DNA of 64,000 bases. Origin: Paenibacillus sp. FSL R5-0341. Its GTDB lineage: Bacteria > Bacillota > Bacilli > Paenibacillales > Paenibacillaceae. Below the pieces are notes generated by a model. That model was given only the letters and a program-made list of their open reading frames with translations. It ran no database searches and had not been told where the DNA came from. The DNA lies in assembly GCF_037975235.1 (NCBI RefSeq), contig NZ_CP150241.1, positions 1,054,001 through 1,118,000 on the forward strand, in the 5' to 3' direction. Both the position numbers and the translations under genes were made by a program. Shown here piece after piece: positions 28,004 to 37,662 of this stretch (positions are counted from its first letter, which is position 1; the number at the start of each line of letters is the position of its first letter).

Positions 28004-29313
28004 AACCTAGTGTATGGCAGGTGATTGATGAACTACAACGCGGATTGGAAGACCCGGTATGTGCGTATGTCTACGATCTGGCCGGTATTCAGAAACAGGT
28101 ACGTCAGATGCTGGGAAGCATGCCCGGAAACACAGAATTATTCTACGCCATTAAGGCGAATCCAGATCCGCGAATCATTGAGGCGTTGCTTCCATTGGTG
28201 AAGGGCTTTGAAGTGGCTTCGATTGGAGAGTTGCTCAAGGTTAGAGCTGTAAGCCAAGAGGTTCCAATTTTGTTCGGAGGTCCGGGTAAGAAAGAGAGCG
28301 AACTGCGGCTAGCCATTGAGAATGGCGTGAGCTACATCCATGTGGAGAGTCTGCTGGAGCTGCGGCGCATCATTGCGATTGCGAAAGAGCGTGAGATGGA
28401 GCATGAGCAGGTGCAAGAAAATGAGCCGAAACACAAACAACAACAGGGGCGAGCGCAGGAGGTTCGCATTCTGCTCCGAATCAATCTGCGAAGCAGTACG
28501 TTACCTCGGACGAAGATTGTCATGGGCGGTGGGCCGAGTCCTTTTGGAATCGATGAAGAGGCGGTGGAAGAAGCCATTGAACTCATTCGTGTGGAAGGCG
28601 CGGGTGTGGTTCGACTGAGCGGGTTCCACTTTCACTCCTTGTCCAACAATATGGATGCCAGGCTGCATGCTGAGATGATCGAGCTGTATTTGCAAAAGGT
28701 GGAACAGTGGCAGCACAAGTATGATCTACCTGTGGAAGTGGTGAATGCAGGAGGTGGATTCGGTGTCACGTATGATGGCAGCCCCGGATTCGACTGGCCC
28801 TTGTTCACTTTCCTGCTGGAGCAAAGTGAAGCCAGACAGCGCCTTGCCTCACGCGGAGGTCAGCTGTATTTTGAATCGGGTCGACTGCTGGTAGCAGACC
28901 ACGGGTATTATGCCGCAGAGGTTACGGATATCAAAACCTCTCATGATCAGTATTTTGCCGTGTTAAGGGGAGGTACGCACCACAATCGTCTGCCTGCTTC
29001 ATGGGGACATAACCATCCGTTTCAGATTATGGCGACGGATCGTTGGAAGCACTCGTTTGTCCGTCCAGAGGTAAGAGATCGTCGTGTTCATATTGTAGGT
29101 GAGCTATGCACACCCAAGGATCGCATGCATTCCGATGCGGAGGTAGCGCTGCTAAGGGTAGGAGACATTGTTGTATTTGAAAAGTCTGGAGCTTATTGCT
29201 GGACCATCTCGCATCATGATTTTCTGGGGCATCCGCACCCGGCATTCCATTATCTAACGGAGGACAATGATCATGTCAACACTGATGAAGCGTTCCAGTC
29301 TGCAAGCCGCTGA
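28000..29313 (+). CDS. SbnH-like PLP-dependent decarboxylase (fold type III)
   Basis: 437 residues, related to diaminopimelate/ornithine decarboxylases. PLP Lys52 in FYAIKANPDP; NAGGGFG binds the phosphate; ELCTPKDRM supplies the active-site Cys; FESGRLLVADHG and SGAYCWTISHHDF complete the site. SbnH decarboxylates the citryl-diaminopropionate intermediate to citryl-ethylenediamine; with Dab as the amine here the product would be a 1,3-diaminopropane amide (inference). Residues about 128-152 are a Glu/Gln/Lys-rich low-complexity insertion encoded partly by CAA repeats. The 3' end overlaps the next gene by about 41 bases. Confidence 0.87.
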   Translation: MKPSVWQVIDELQRGLEDPVCAYVYDLAGIQKQVRQMLGSMPGNTELFYAIKANPDPRIIEALLPLVKGFEVASIGELLKVRAVSQEVPILFGGPGKKESELRLAIENGVSYIHVESLLELRRIIAIAKEREMEHEQVQENEPKHKQQQGRAQEVRILLRINLRSSTLPRTKIVMGGGPSPFGIDEEAVEEAIELIRVEGAGVVRLSGFHFHSLSNNMDARLHAEMIELYLQKVEQWQHKYDLPVEVVNAGGGFGVTYDGSPGFDWPLFTFLLEQSEARQRLASRGGQLYFESGRLLVADHGYYAAEVTDIKTSHDQYFAVLRGGTHHNRLPASWGHNHPFQIMATDRWKHSFVRPEVRDRRVHIVGELCTPKDRMHSDAEVALLRVGDIVVFEKSGAYCWTISHHDFLGHPHPAFHYLTEDNDHVNTDEAFQSASR

Positions 29314-31117
29314 ACGCCGGATTATGGCGGATTTGATGAATTCATTCTTGTCGGAGCAATTGCTTCCACTGGAGGAGTGTTCGTTCATTGATTTTGCCGC
29401 GGCACCTGCACCGTTCCGTCGATTGTATAAGGAATATGACGGTGAAGAGAATCAGAATGTAGCTTCTCGCTATAGATTGCACACTCAAGGTGTACTGTGT
29501 CTGGTTGAAACAGGAGTAAGACAGGGGACTCAATGGGTTCAGGGTTCACCGATCTATGAGGAGAAAGCAGATGGAAGCTGGGTTCTCCTTGATTTTCCTG
29601 TAGAAGTTGGACGTGCCGTGTTACAGAAGGCTTTGTCGAATGAGGCTTATGCGCAACCTGGGGTGGCGGAGTTTCTTGCTAGTCTGGGCGTTGCTGTGGA
29701 GCAGTTTGCTCTGGGCTGGGAACAAGTCCAGTATCTGTCCGCCAACGTCCCGGCGTCTGCTTATGAGTGGTTTATCAAGGGTGAGCGCGTTGCGGCATTG
29801 CGGGATCGTCCATTTCACCCATCGTCCAAAGCCAAGGTGGGATTCAACGCAGAAGATGTAACACGCTATGCAGCGGAATTCGGAAAGGCGATTTCGCTGC
29901 GCTGGGTGGCTATACGGCTGGATGCCGTGCAGCAAGGTTGTGAAGATGGGCTGTCCATTTTGGACGTGTTAGACGATGTTCAGCGCGGAGTGGTGGAAGC
30001 TGAGTTTGCCCGAAAAGGAATCACGTTGGACGAATATCTGCCGATGCCTGTACATCCGTGGCAATTGCAGCATGTGATTCTGCCTCGTTTCACTGGGGAG
30101 ATCGAAGAAGGCGGCATAGTCGTATTGGATGTAGAAGTGGGCGACGTACAGGCAACATCCTCTCTGCGCTCGATGGCTGCATCAACCGAATCTAATCTGA
30201 TGCTCAAGCTACCGGTTAGTGTGCTGTCACTGGGGGCTGCTCGCTATCTTCCGGTGGTCAAGCTGCTGAATGGTCTTGCTGGGGAACGGATGCTACGACA
30301 GGCCGTTGCTTGTGACGAGACGTTGAAGGACAAGGTGTATATGTGTGAAGAGCAGAACTGGTGGGGCTTCATGCCAGAATCCATGGGACTGTTCGATGAT
30401 CATCCACGCCATCTGGCTGCACAGATTCGTGTGTATCCTGCTGAATTGCTTAATGAAGCCTACAAAGTCATTCCAATGGCTGCACTGGGTGTGAATCTGG
30501 AAGGTAACCATTTACTAAAGGACATTCTGGGTGATGATCTGAGCAGCACGGATGTCCTCGACTTTTATACCAGCATAGCTACGACGTTCTATGATATCGT
30601 GATGCGTCTGTTCAAGGTGGGCGTTGTACCTGAGATTCATGGTCAGAACTGCTGTCTGGTGTTACGGGATAATCAGGTAAAAGGTCTATTGTTCCGCGAT
30701 CATGATTCCGTGCGTCTGCATCAGCCTTACCTGGACAAGCATGGGATCGCAGACCCTGCTTATCATATTCGCCCAGGCTACTCGAACAGCTTGTATAACG
30801 AGACGATCCAGAAGCTGATCTTCTATGTGCAGTCGCTGGGGACGCAGGTGAATCTGGCTGCGATCATGGAGGCACTGAGCGAGGTGTATCACATCCCGGA
30901 AACGAAGTTATGGGAGATCACGGAGCAGGCTTGGAAGGAAGCGCTGCAACAAGTGCAGCTTCCCGATTCTGACCGGGCCGCGATCGCTCATGCGGTATTC
31001 GAGAGCGAGGAGTGGCCCGTGAAGTTAGTTGTCCGTCCGCTGCTTGAAGCGGATGGGGTGCCTGGCGCGATGCCATCGGGCAAAGGCAAAGGGTGGAACC
31101 CTTTTTACAAGAGATAG
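29273..31117 (+). CDS. IucA/IucC-family NIS siderophore synthetase 3 (SbnC-like)
   Basis: 614 residues. ATG 29273 is preferred to ATG 29267 because GGAGG lies 9 bases before it. Motifs: DRPFHPSSKAKVGFN, PMPVHPWQLQHV, LMLKLPVSVLSLGAARYLP, EIHGQNCCLVL and LFRDHDSVRLH. The ending KGKGWNPFYKR is typical of this family. It is the last gene of the operon; in S. aureus the third synthetase (sbnC) lies before sbnD, so gene order differs only by its move to the end. It probably makes the second amide on the citrate core. Confidence 0.9.
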   Translation: MSTLMKRSSLQAAERRIMADLMNSFLSEQLLPLEECSFIDFAAAPAPFRRLYKEYDGEENQNVASRYRLHTQGVLCLVETGVRQGTQWVQGSPIYEEKADGSWVLLDFPVEVGRAVLQKALSNEAYAQPGVAEFLASLGVAVEQFALGWEQVQYLSANVPASAYEWFIKGERVAALRDRPFHPSSKAKVGFNAEDVTRYAAEFGKAISLRWVAIRLDAVQQGCEDGLSILDVLDDVQRGVVEAEFARKGITLDEYLPMPVHPWQLQHVILPRFTGEIEEGGIVVLDVEVGDVQATSSLRSMAASTESNLMLKLPVSVLSLGAARYLPVVKLLNGLAGERMLRQAVACDETLKDKVYMCEEQNWWGFMPESMGLFDDHPRHLAAQIRVYPAELLNEAYKVIPMAALGVNLEGNHLLKDILGDDLSSTDVLDFYTSIATTFYDIVMRLFKVGVVPEIHGQNCCLVLRDNQVKGLLFRDHDSVRLHQPYLDKHGIADPAYHIRPGYSNSLYNETIQKLIFYVQSLGTQVNLAAIMEALSEVYHIPETKLWEITEQAWKEALQQVQLPDSDRAAIAHAVFESEEWPVKLVVRPLLEADGVPGAMPSGKGKGWNPFYKR

Positions 31118-31181
31118 AGGTTGAGTAGTGTTGGTGTAGGAGTGTATAGAGAAGAAGTGGAGTGCTAAAGGATCGATCTAG

Positions 31182-31212
31182 AAGGTGACCCGTTTGATGG
31201 GTTGCCTTTTTG
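31182..31212 (+). terminator. Terminator of the siderophore operon
   Basis: AAGGTGACCC (31182-31191) pairs with GGGTTGCCTT (31199-31208, two G-U pairs), followed by TTTT. Confidence 0.8.
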
Positions 31213-31309
31213 GCTTGTTATCATTGAGAGTTGAAATGCTTGGAGGGATGAAACGTTCATCATTCTGGCTAAAAAATCTTATGAAATGAAGGTACAGGAA
31301 AGAGACTGA

Positions 31310-31318
31310 TGGTATAAT
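31310..31318 (+). promoter_or_regulatory. Extended -10 promoter of the beta-galactosidase gene
   Basis: TGGTATAAT is a perfect TGnTATAAT extended -10. The -35 is weak. Transcription would start near 31325, upstream of the operator-like repeat. Confidence 0.6.
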
Positions 31319-31351
31319 CGGGTTATGTGTTATAGTCATACTTGTGTATTA

Positions 31352-31367
31352 CCGAAAAGGTTTTCGG
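31352..31367 (+). promoter_or_regulatory. Operator-like inverted repeat
   Basis: CCGAAAA-GG-TTTTCGG, two perfect 7-bp half-sites with a 2-bp spacer, lies between the promoter and the start codon at 31431. The position suits a repressor that responds to a sugar. No regulator gene adjoins it. Confidence 0.5.
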
Positions 31368-31430
31368 AAAAAGCGACAGCTACTGTTGAAACCGTAATCA
31401 TAATTTACTTGAAGAAAGTGAGAATCTACC

Positions 31431-34400
31431 ATGAATCAGAAGAGGCTTTTTAATGATGGATGGCAATTTGCGAAAAGCAAGCTGGATGTTATGGAACCTG
31501 CGGGTCTGGTATTTGAACCTGTGGAGCTTCCCCATGATTGGCTGATATATAATACGCTTGAACTGTATGAAGACAGCATTGGATGGTACCGCAAGACGTT
31601 CCATTATACGAAGGATGAGCGGCAGCTTTTGCTTTGTTTTGATGGCGTATACATGGATTCTTCGGTGTATGTGAACGGGCAGTTGGTTGGAGAGTGGAAG
31701 TATGGCTATTCTGCTTTTGAACATGAGATCACGAAAGCACTGGTGGAAGGCGACAATGAGATTGTGGTCAAAGTGGCACATCAGAGCCCGAACAGCAGAT
31801 GGTATTCCGGGGCCGGAATCTATCGCCATGTGTGGCTGAAGACGAGAGACCGCAATCATATTGTTACGGATGGGACTTATGTATCCATCAAGCAACAGAC
31901 GGGTGGCTGGCAGGTGGAAGTGGATACGGAGCTGAACCTAGAACAGAATCAGCAGGCAAAACTGGTGCATACGATCTTGTATGAAGGTCAGGTAGTAGTA
32001 TCCACCCAAGCGAATGTTAAGACTTCGGCAGGTCAGAATGCGTCTGCATCGACAGATAGCCAACAGATCAGTATGGAGAATCCAAACCTGTGGAGCCCGG
32101 ATGCACCGCATCTGTATGAACTGGTCACCGAACTGAGACTAATCACGGATGATCAGAGTGAGGAGATCATTGAAACCGTAACCCAACGTATTGGATTTAA
32201 GGACGTTAAGCTGGATCCTAGTGAAGGTTTCTATCTGAATGGAGTCCACACGAAGATGAACGGCGTGTGCGAACACCACGATCTCGGGGCCCTGGGAGCT
32301 GCGTTTAACCTGACGGCATTGCGTAGAAGATTTGTTTTGCTCAAAGAAATGGGCGTTAACGCCATCCGGACTGCGCATAATATGCCTGCCAAAGAGTTCA
32401 TGGAACTTGCCGATGAGATGGGTATGCTGGTTGTGTCTGAGGCCTTTGATATGTGGGAACGTGCCAAAACGCCATACGACTATGCGAGATTTTTCCCGGA
32501 GTGGGTGCATACCGATGTGAAGAGTTGGGTGAAGCGCGACCGTAACCATCCCAGCCTGATCATGTGGAGTATCGGGAACGAAATTTACGACACCCATGCG
32601 GATGAGCGTGGACAGGAAGTTACTCGGATGCTGATGGATTATGTGCTGGAATTTGATCCAAAAGGCAATGCTGGCGTGACGATTGGTTCCAACTACATGC
32701 CTTGGGAAAATGCACAAAAATGCGCGGATATCGTGAAGCTGGCAGGCTACAACTATGCGGAAAAATATTACGACAAACATCATGAAGAGCATCCGGACTG
32801 GATCATCTATGGTAGTGAGACGTCTTCCGTAGTACAGAGTCGTGGCATCTATCACTTCCCGCTCGAACAGCCAATTCTGGCAGATGATGATGAGCAGTGC
32901 TCGGCTTTGGGTAACAGTACGACGAGCTGGGGCGCGAAGTCGGCAGAATACTGCATTTTGGCAGAGCGGGATCGTCCTTACTCATTGGGTCAATTCCTAT
33001 GGACTGGATTCGATTATATTGGAGAGCCGACACCGTATCATACGAAGAATTCGTATTTTGGACAGCTGGATACAGCAACGTTCCCGAAAGACTCTTATTT
33101 CATTTACCAAGCGGCTTGGACGGATTATAAGAAAAGCCCGATGGTTCACCTGTTCCCGTATTGGGATTTCAGCCCGGGTCAGATTATTGATGTACGCGTG
33201 TGCAGCAACGCGCCGAAGATTGAGCTGCAACTCAATGGTAAAACCATTGGCACGTACGATATCGATCATGCCAATGGAACACAGCTGTCTGGCTGGTGGA
33301 AAGTGCCTTATGAAGAGGGCGAGCTGAAAGCGATCGCTTATGATGAGAACGGTCAAATCATTGCAACCGATGTGCAAAGATCCTATACGGATGCGAAGAA
33401 GATTTGTCTGCAAGCGGATCGGGAGCAGTTGCAAGCGAATGGTACAGACCTGATTTTTGTAGAAATTGATGTGGAAGATGAAGCGGGTAATCCGGTGCAC
33501 AATGCGAACAACCGTATGCAAGTTAAGGTAACTGGTGCTGGACGATTGCTGGGTCTGGATAACGGGGACAGCACGGACTATGATCCATACAAAGGGTTGA
33601 GTAGAAGACTGTTCAGCGGCAAACTGATGGCAATCATCGGAGCGACAAATGAAGCTGGAACGGTGCGGATTGAAGTTTCTTCTGAAGGGTTGGAAGGGGC
33701 TACGGCTGAGTTTGAATCTCGGGTTGTGGATAGAGAACTTGATGGTGAAAAACAAGTGCAGCCTGTCTTCATGAACAATGAAGAGCGTCCGGTGCTGACG
33801 GGGAATGCTCAGGAGATTCCTTTGCGGAAAATCGAGATCATCAGTAGTGCAGGACAGTTGCTCGATCCGTCCAACCCGGAGCTGACTGTAACCGCTAAAC
33901 TGTATCCGGAGAACACTTCCTATCGCGACATCGAGTGGGCTGTTGTGAATGATGCGGGGATCGAGTCCAACATTGCCAAGGTGGAAGCTGTTCAAGCGGG
34001 AACGGGCGACAACGGCGAGCATCAACATGCGGTGAAAGTATCTGCTATAGGTGACGGGGAGTTCCGACTTCGCGCAACGAGTACCAACGGTACCGATAAA
34101 ACGAAACTCATCTCCCAGCTGGAGTTCAAGGCGGATGGTCTCGGTACAGCCTACAAAGATCCATACGGCTTCATCACGGGCGGACTGTACGATTACACCA
34201 AAGGTGAAGTTGGCAACGGCAACGAACGTGGGGTAGCGACAAGTCGCGATGGAGAGACACATGTAGGCTTCCGTAATATTGACTTCGGACCATACGGCTC
34301 TGATACGATTACCATTCCGATCTTTACGTTATCCACTGAGGATTACTTCATTCAGATCTGGGAAGGTATGCCGGATGAAGAGGGAAGTACGATGATCGCG

Positions 34401-34913
34401 GATGTGGTATATGACAAAGAGTCCATCTGGAATGTGTACCAGGAAGAGACTTATCATCTGTCCAAACGCCTTAGCGGGATTACATCGATCTGTTTTGTGC
34501 TGAAGCAGAAGATTCATATTAAAGGATTCTCCTTTGAGCGCCAGAGTCGGGCCTTTGAACAGAATGCCGCTGCATCCTGTGACCATCTCTATGGAGATAC
34601 GTTCAAAATTGAGGGTGATCGAGTAGAAGGTATCGGAAACAATGTGTCGTTGGAGTTTGAAAATATGGACTTTACGGCAGAAGGCACGTCGAAGCTCGTG
34701 ATCTACGGTCATTCGCCGATTGATAAAAATACGATTCATATTCGCTTCGCAGGTGAGGACGGACAGAGCAACCAGTTGGTTGAGTTCACACAGTCGGGTG
34801 GATATGAGGAGCGGGTGTTTGAGCTTGAGCAGGTGACAGGTGAGCAGAAAGTAAGCTTTATCTTCCTGCCAGGCAGTCAGTTTGACTTCGGTTGGTTCCG
34901 ATTCGAGAAATAA
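31431..34913 (+). CDS. Large GH2 beta-galactosidase-type glycoside hydrolase
   Basis: 1160 residues with no signal peptide. Residues 1 to about 260 form the sugar-binding and immunoglobulin-like domains (GWYRKTFHY, YSGAGIYRHVWL). About 262-560 is the TIM barrel: SIGNEIYD holds acid/base Glu384 and IYGSETSS holds nucleophile Glu463. It continues with a DUF4982-like domain, further Ig-like modules and a C-terminal galactose-binding/CBM-like region (about 900-1160), giving a protein longer than E. coli LacZ. The family removes beta-linked galactose or, in some members, glucuronic acid; the exact substrate is open. It stands alone with its own promoter and operator-like repeat. A galactokinase gene lies at 55160. 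Confidence 0.88.
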   Translation: MNQKRLFNDGWQFAKSKLDVMEPAGLVFEPVELPHDWLIYNTLELYEDSIGWYRKTFHYTKDERQLLLCFDGVYMDSSVYVNGQLVGEWKYGYSAFEHEITKALVEGDNEIVVKVAHQSPNSRWYSGAGIYRHVWLKTRDRNHIVTDGTYVSIKQQTGGWQVEVDTELNLEQNQQAKLVHTILYEGQVVVSTQANVKTSAGQNASASTDSQQISMENPNLWSPDAPHLYELVTELRLITDDQSEEIIETVTQRIGFKDVKLDPSEGFYLNGVHTKMNGVCEHHDLGALGAAFNLTALRRRFVLLKEMGVNAIRTAHNMPAKEFMELADEMGMLVVSEAFDMWERAKTPYDYARFFPEWVHTDVKSWVKRDRNHPSLIMWSIGNEIYDTHADERGQEVTRMLMDYVLEFDPKGNAGVTIGSNYMPWENAQKCADIVKLAGYNYAEKYYDKHHEEHPDWIIYGSETSSVVQSRGIYHFPLEQPILADDDEQCSALGNSTTSWGAKSAEYCILAERDRPYSLGQFLWTGFDYIGEPTPYHTKNSYFGQLDTATFPKDSYFIYQAAWTDYKKSPMVHLFPYWDFSPGQIIDVRVCSNAPKIELQLNGKTIGTYDIDHANGTQLSGWWKVPYEEGELKAIAYDENGQIIATDVQRSYTDAKKICLQADREQLQANGTDLIFVEIDVEDEAGNPVHNANNRMQVKVTGAGRLLGLDNGDSTDYDPYKGLSRRLFSGKLMAIIGATNEAGTVRIEVSSEGLEGATAEFESRVVDRELDGEKQVQPVFMNNEERPVLTGNAQEIPLRKIEIISSAGQLLDPSNPELTVTAKLYPENTSYRDIEWAVVNDAGIESNIAKVEAVQAGTGDNGEHQHAVKVSAIGDGEFRLRATSTNGTDKTKLISQLEFKADGLGTAYKDPYGFITGGLYDYTKGEVGNGNERGVATSRDGETHVGFRNIDFGPYGSDTITIPIFTLSTEDYFIQIWEGMPDEEGSTMIADVVYDKESIWNVYQEETYHLSKRLSGITSICFVLKQKIHIKGFSFERQSRAFEQNAAASCDHLYGDTFKIEGDRVEGIGNNVSLEFENMDFTAEGTSKLVIYGHSPIDKNTIHIRFAGEDGQSNQLVEFTQSGGYEERVFELEQVTGEQKVSFIFLPGSQFDFGWFRFEK

Positions 34914-35029
34914 TGAAGCTTCACTAATAGCGAGAGGGATGCAAGGGTCCTTTTCATCCTCAAGGTGTTAGTGGAGTAGCTACAGATGCGATGTATTAAT
35001 TAATCATCTGGTAGTTTATGAAGACACAA

Positions 35030-35064
35030 AAACCTGCGAAGCCGAGGCTTTGCAGGTTTTTTTT
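35030..35064. terminator. Strong bidirectional terminator
   Basis: A nearly perfect stem (35030-35043 with 35046-35059) followed by eight or more Ts, between the convergent GH2 and VOC genes. Confidence 0.88.
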
Positions 35065-35094
35065 GCGACCATATAAAGGTGAAAAATCATGGGA

Positions 35095-35544
<450 letters not shown>

Positions 35545-35625
35545 TCATTTATTATACCTTAGAGCTCAGTTAGATCGACATCGTATGAGAAACACAATTA
35601 AGCAGGATGAATAAGGGAGGTACAT

Positions 35626-36531
35626 ATGAAAATTATTTTTAGTAGTTCGCCGCTGGATGAGAAGAAGGTAGATGAGAGTTATGAACAGGAGTATGTATGT
35701 GCCAAGGAACTTGGCTTTGAGGTGGGACTGGTTCATCTGGAAGAACTAATAGTGAACAAGCGTCCGGAACTCGCTGTGAGACGATTGAAGCACGCAACAG
35801 AACGGGAGGATGTACTGTACCGGGGCTGGATGCTGACACCGGAAGCGTACGGGCTACTATATAAGGCGCTGGCATCGAAAAATCTATATCTCATTAATAC
35901 ACCAGAGCAATACAAGCATTGCCATTATCTGCCCGAGTCATATGACGTAATTAAAGGATATACACCGCACTCGGTCTGGGTGCCCATGTCAGTGATTCAG
36001 GCTTCACCAGATGCCGTTAAGGAGGCCACTCGCCAGTTTGGTAATCGGCCAATTATCGTTAAGGATTATGTGAAATCTCGTAAACATGAGTGGAAGGAAG
36101 CCTGTTACATCCCAGATGCTGCGGATGAGGAGCATGTGAAGCAGGTTGTGCATAACTTTGTGAGGCTACAAGGTGAAGAGTTGAATGTAGGGCTTGTGTT
36201 CAGGGAGTATGTTCAGTTGGAGTTTCTGTCCTACCACGACCAGAGCGGTATGCCGTTATCCCGAGAGATGCGGGTGTTTATGTTAGACGGTAAGCCTGCA
36301 TACATCTCTAACTATTGGGATGAAGGACAGGACGAAGCGTTTAGAGATGCACTCACTTCATTTCTGGACATTGCACAAACGATTCAAAGCCGTTTCTACA
36401 CGATGGATTTTGCCAAGGTGGAAGGCGGCTCCTGGATTGTTCTTGAACTCGGTGACGGCCAGGTGGCGGGGTTACCGGATTATGCGGATCCGTTGACGTT
36501 TTATGAGCAATTGAAGATAGCATTAGTGTAA
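35626..36531 (+). CDS. ATP-grasp domain protein of unknown substrate (R2K/DUF4343-like)
   Basis: 301 residues. The C-terminal two thirds carry an ATP-grasp-like pattern: RPIIVKDYVKSRKHEW (ATP loop with Lys), VFREYVQLEF, a MRVFMLDGKPAYISNYW strand pair, and YTMDFAKVEGGSWIVLELGDG with the acidic metal ligands. This resembles the small R2K clade of ATP-grasp enzymes, some linked to nucleic-acid or peptide modification in conflict systems. Good ribosome site (GGGAGG). It is flanked by its own terminator and has no partner gene, so its acceptor is unknown. Confidence 0.7.
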   Translation: MKIIFSSSPLDEKKVDESYEQEYVCAKELGFEVGLVHLEELIVNKRPELAVRRLKHATEREDVLYRGWMLTPEAYGLLYKALASKNLYLINTPEQYKHCHYLPESYDVIKGYTPHSVWVPMSVIQASPDAVKEATRQFGNRPIIVKDYVKSRKHEWKEACYIPDAADEEHVKQVVHNFVRLQGEELNVGLVFREYVQLEFLSYHDQSGMPLSREMRVFMLDGKPAYISNYWDEGQDEAFRDALTSFLDIAQTIQSRFYTMDFAKVEGGSWIVLELGDGQVAGLPDYADPLTFYEQLKIALV

Positions 36532-36540
36532 ACAATTAAA

Positions 36541-36575
36541 AAGAGTTAACTCATGGTGATCATGAATTAACTCTT
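36541..36575. terminator. Bidirectional terminator overlapping a gene end
   Basis: A 15-bp stem with one mismatch (36541-36555 with 36561-36575, loop GTGAT). It includes the last codons of the minus-strand gene ending at 36567. Confidence 0.75.
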
Positions 36576-37025
36576 CTTTAAGTTAAGTTTAAATGGGATG
36601 ACGATATCGTGTTGTCTTGCCAAGTCTGAACGGGCTTTAATCTCAAAAGTGAGATCCAACTGCTCCGGAAGATCACGAACCTGATCTGTGATGGTCGTGA
36701 TGTAGTAATGCTTGTCTCCAAGTTTATGAATGTTGCCGAAGGCTGAATCAGCGAATATGTCATTTTTATTATAAAATACATATTCCAAATCATTCTCAGA
36801 CTGTCCACCGCCCTGAATCTCATAACCCAAATGCACTTCTTGATCTGTATAGGTTGCATTACGCAGTGTGATGGTAAGTCCATTTATGGTTTTAGTTTGA
36901 AGTGAGATGTTTGAATCGGGAAGTGCGGATTCTGCTTTATTAGTAACAGAGAAATAAAGCACAATGGGGAGTATCAATATGATAAGACCAATAATGATAG
37001 CGATGATGACACTCTTTTTGCTCAT
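36567..37025 (-). CDS. Membrane-anchored extracellular protein, anti-sigma-ectodomain-like
   Basis: 152 residues from ATG 37025 (AAAGGAG upstream). One N-terminal transmembrane helix (IIAIIIGLIILILPIVLYFSV), then an outward beta-rich domain (TKTINGLTITLRNATYTDQEVHLGY-type strands) like the domains found in DUF4179/DUF5643 anti-sigma-factor ectodomains. There is no cytoplasmic sigma-binding part and no sigma factor nearby, so it is an orphan ectodomain. Function unknown. Confidence 0.65.
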   Translation of the reverse strand: MSKKSVIIAIIIGLIILILPIVLYFSVTNKAESALPDSNISLQTKTINGLTITLRNATYTDQEVHLGYEIQGGGQSENDLEYVFYNKNDIFADSAFGNIHKLGDKHYYITTITDQVRDLPEQLDLTFEIKARSDLARQHDIVIPFKLNLKKS

Positions 37026-37114
37026 TGTGTATGCTCCTTTCAGAGGTAAAGCATATCTGATAAAATTCAATTCATCTTAATATCCAATTATATCATATTT
37101 TGGAGGAGGATTTA

Positions 37115-37495
37115 ATGAAGCGGTTCTTGATATTGTGTGTGTTGATACTCGTATTGACAGGTTGTGGTCAGAACAATAGAGAGAAAGCCATTGAATATCT
37201 AACGCAAAATCAGAGAAATGATGCATCACTCATTGTATTTACCGACCGTCTTTCGGAGCGGCCATTTATTGTTGATTTACAGACGCAATTAAATGAAGTG
37301 AATAACGAAAATTTGAGATCAGAAGGCCCAATTACCAGTGTGAATTTTTATAATGTGCGTGATGATAATAAGTTTAATTATGAGAAGATTTTCGGTCTAT
37401 AATCATATCCGTACATGATCCTGTTCGAGAAAGGCCACATCACATTGGAAACCCAGGAACCGGAAGAGATCGTTCAGTATTTTAAACAGAAGTAA
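37115..37495 (+). pseudogene. Lipoprotein gene interrupted by an in-frame stop
   Basis: Starts at ATG 37115 (GGAGGA upstream). Lipoprotein signal with LVLTGCG, then a short alpha/beta domain (DASLIVFTDRLSERPFIVDLQ). TAA at 37400-37402 ends the 95-residue product, but the same frame stays open for 30 further codons (SYPYMILFEKGHITLETQEP and on) to a second TAA at 37493. The tail has normal protein-like composition, so the gene probably once encoded about 126 residues and suffered a nonsense mutation. A sequencing error or a still-functional shorter product is possible. Confidence 0.6.
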
Positions 37496-37662
37496 GACTC
37501 CATGAATAACATGCACGAATATGCAAAATATCTGGCTATCAAATGTTCCTTGTCTACTGAATCTTTAACAAGAAAATGAATCCTCCGTTTGATTCCAATC
37601 AAACTCTTCACTTGTTAAAATTTAGGTATAACTACTATGGTCAGGTTGGCGGTGAAGATGGT

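Noticed and set aside
19782-31117. Hydroxamate siderophore (schizokinen/aerobactin type)
   Set aside because: A Dab aminotransferase is present, but there is no amine N-monooxygenase and no N-acetyltransferase in the operon. SbnG- and SbnH-like genes point to a carboxylate siderophore instead.
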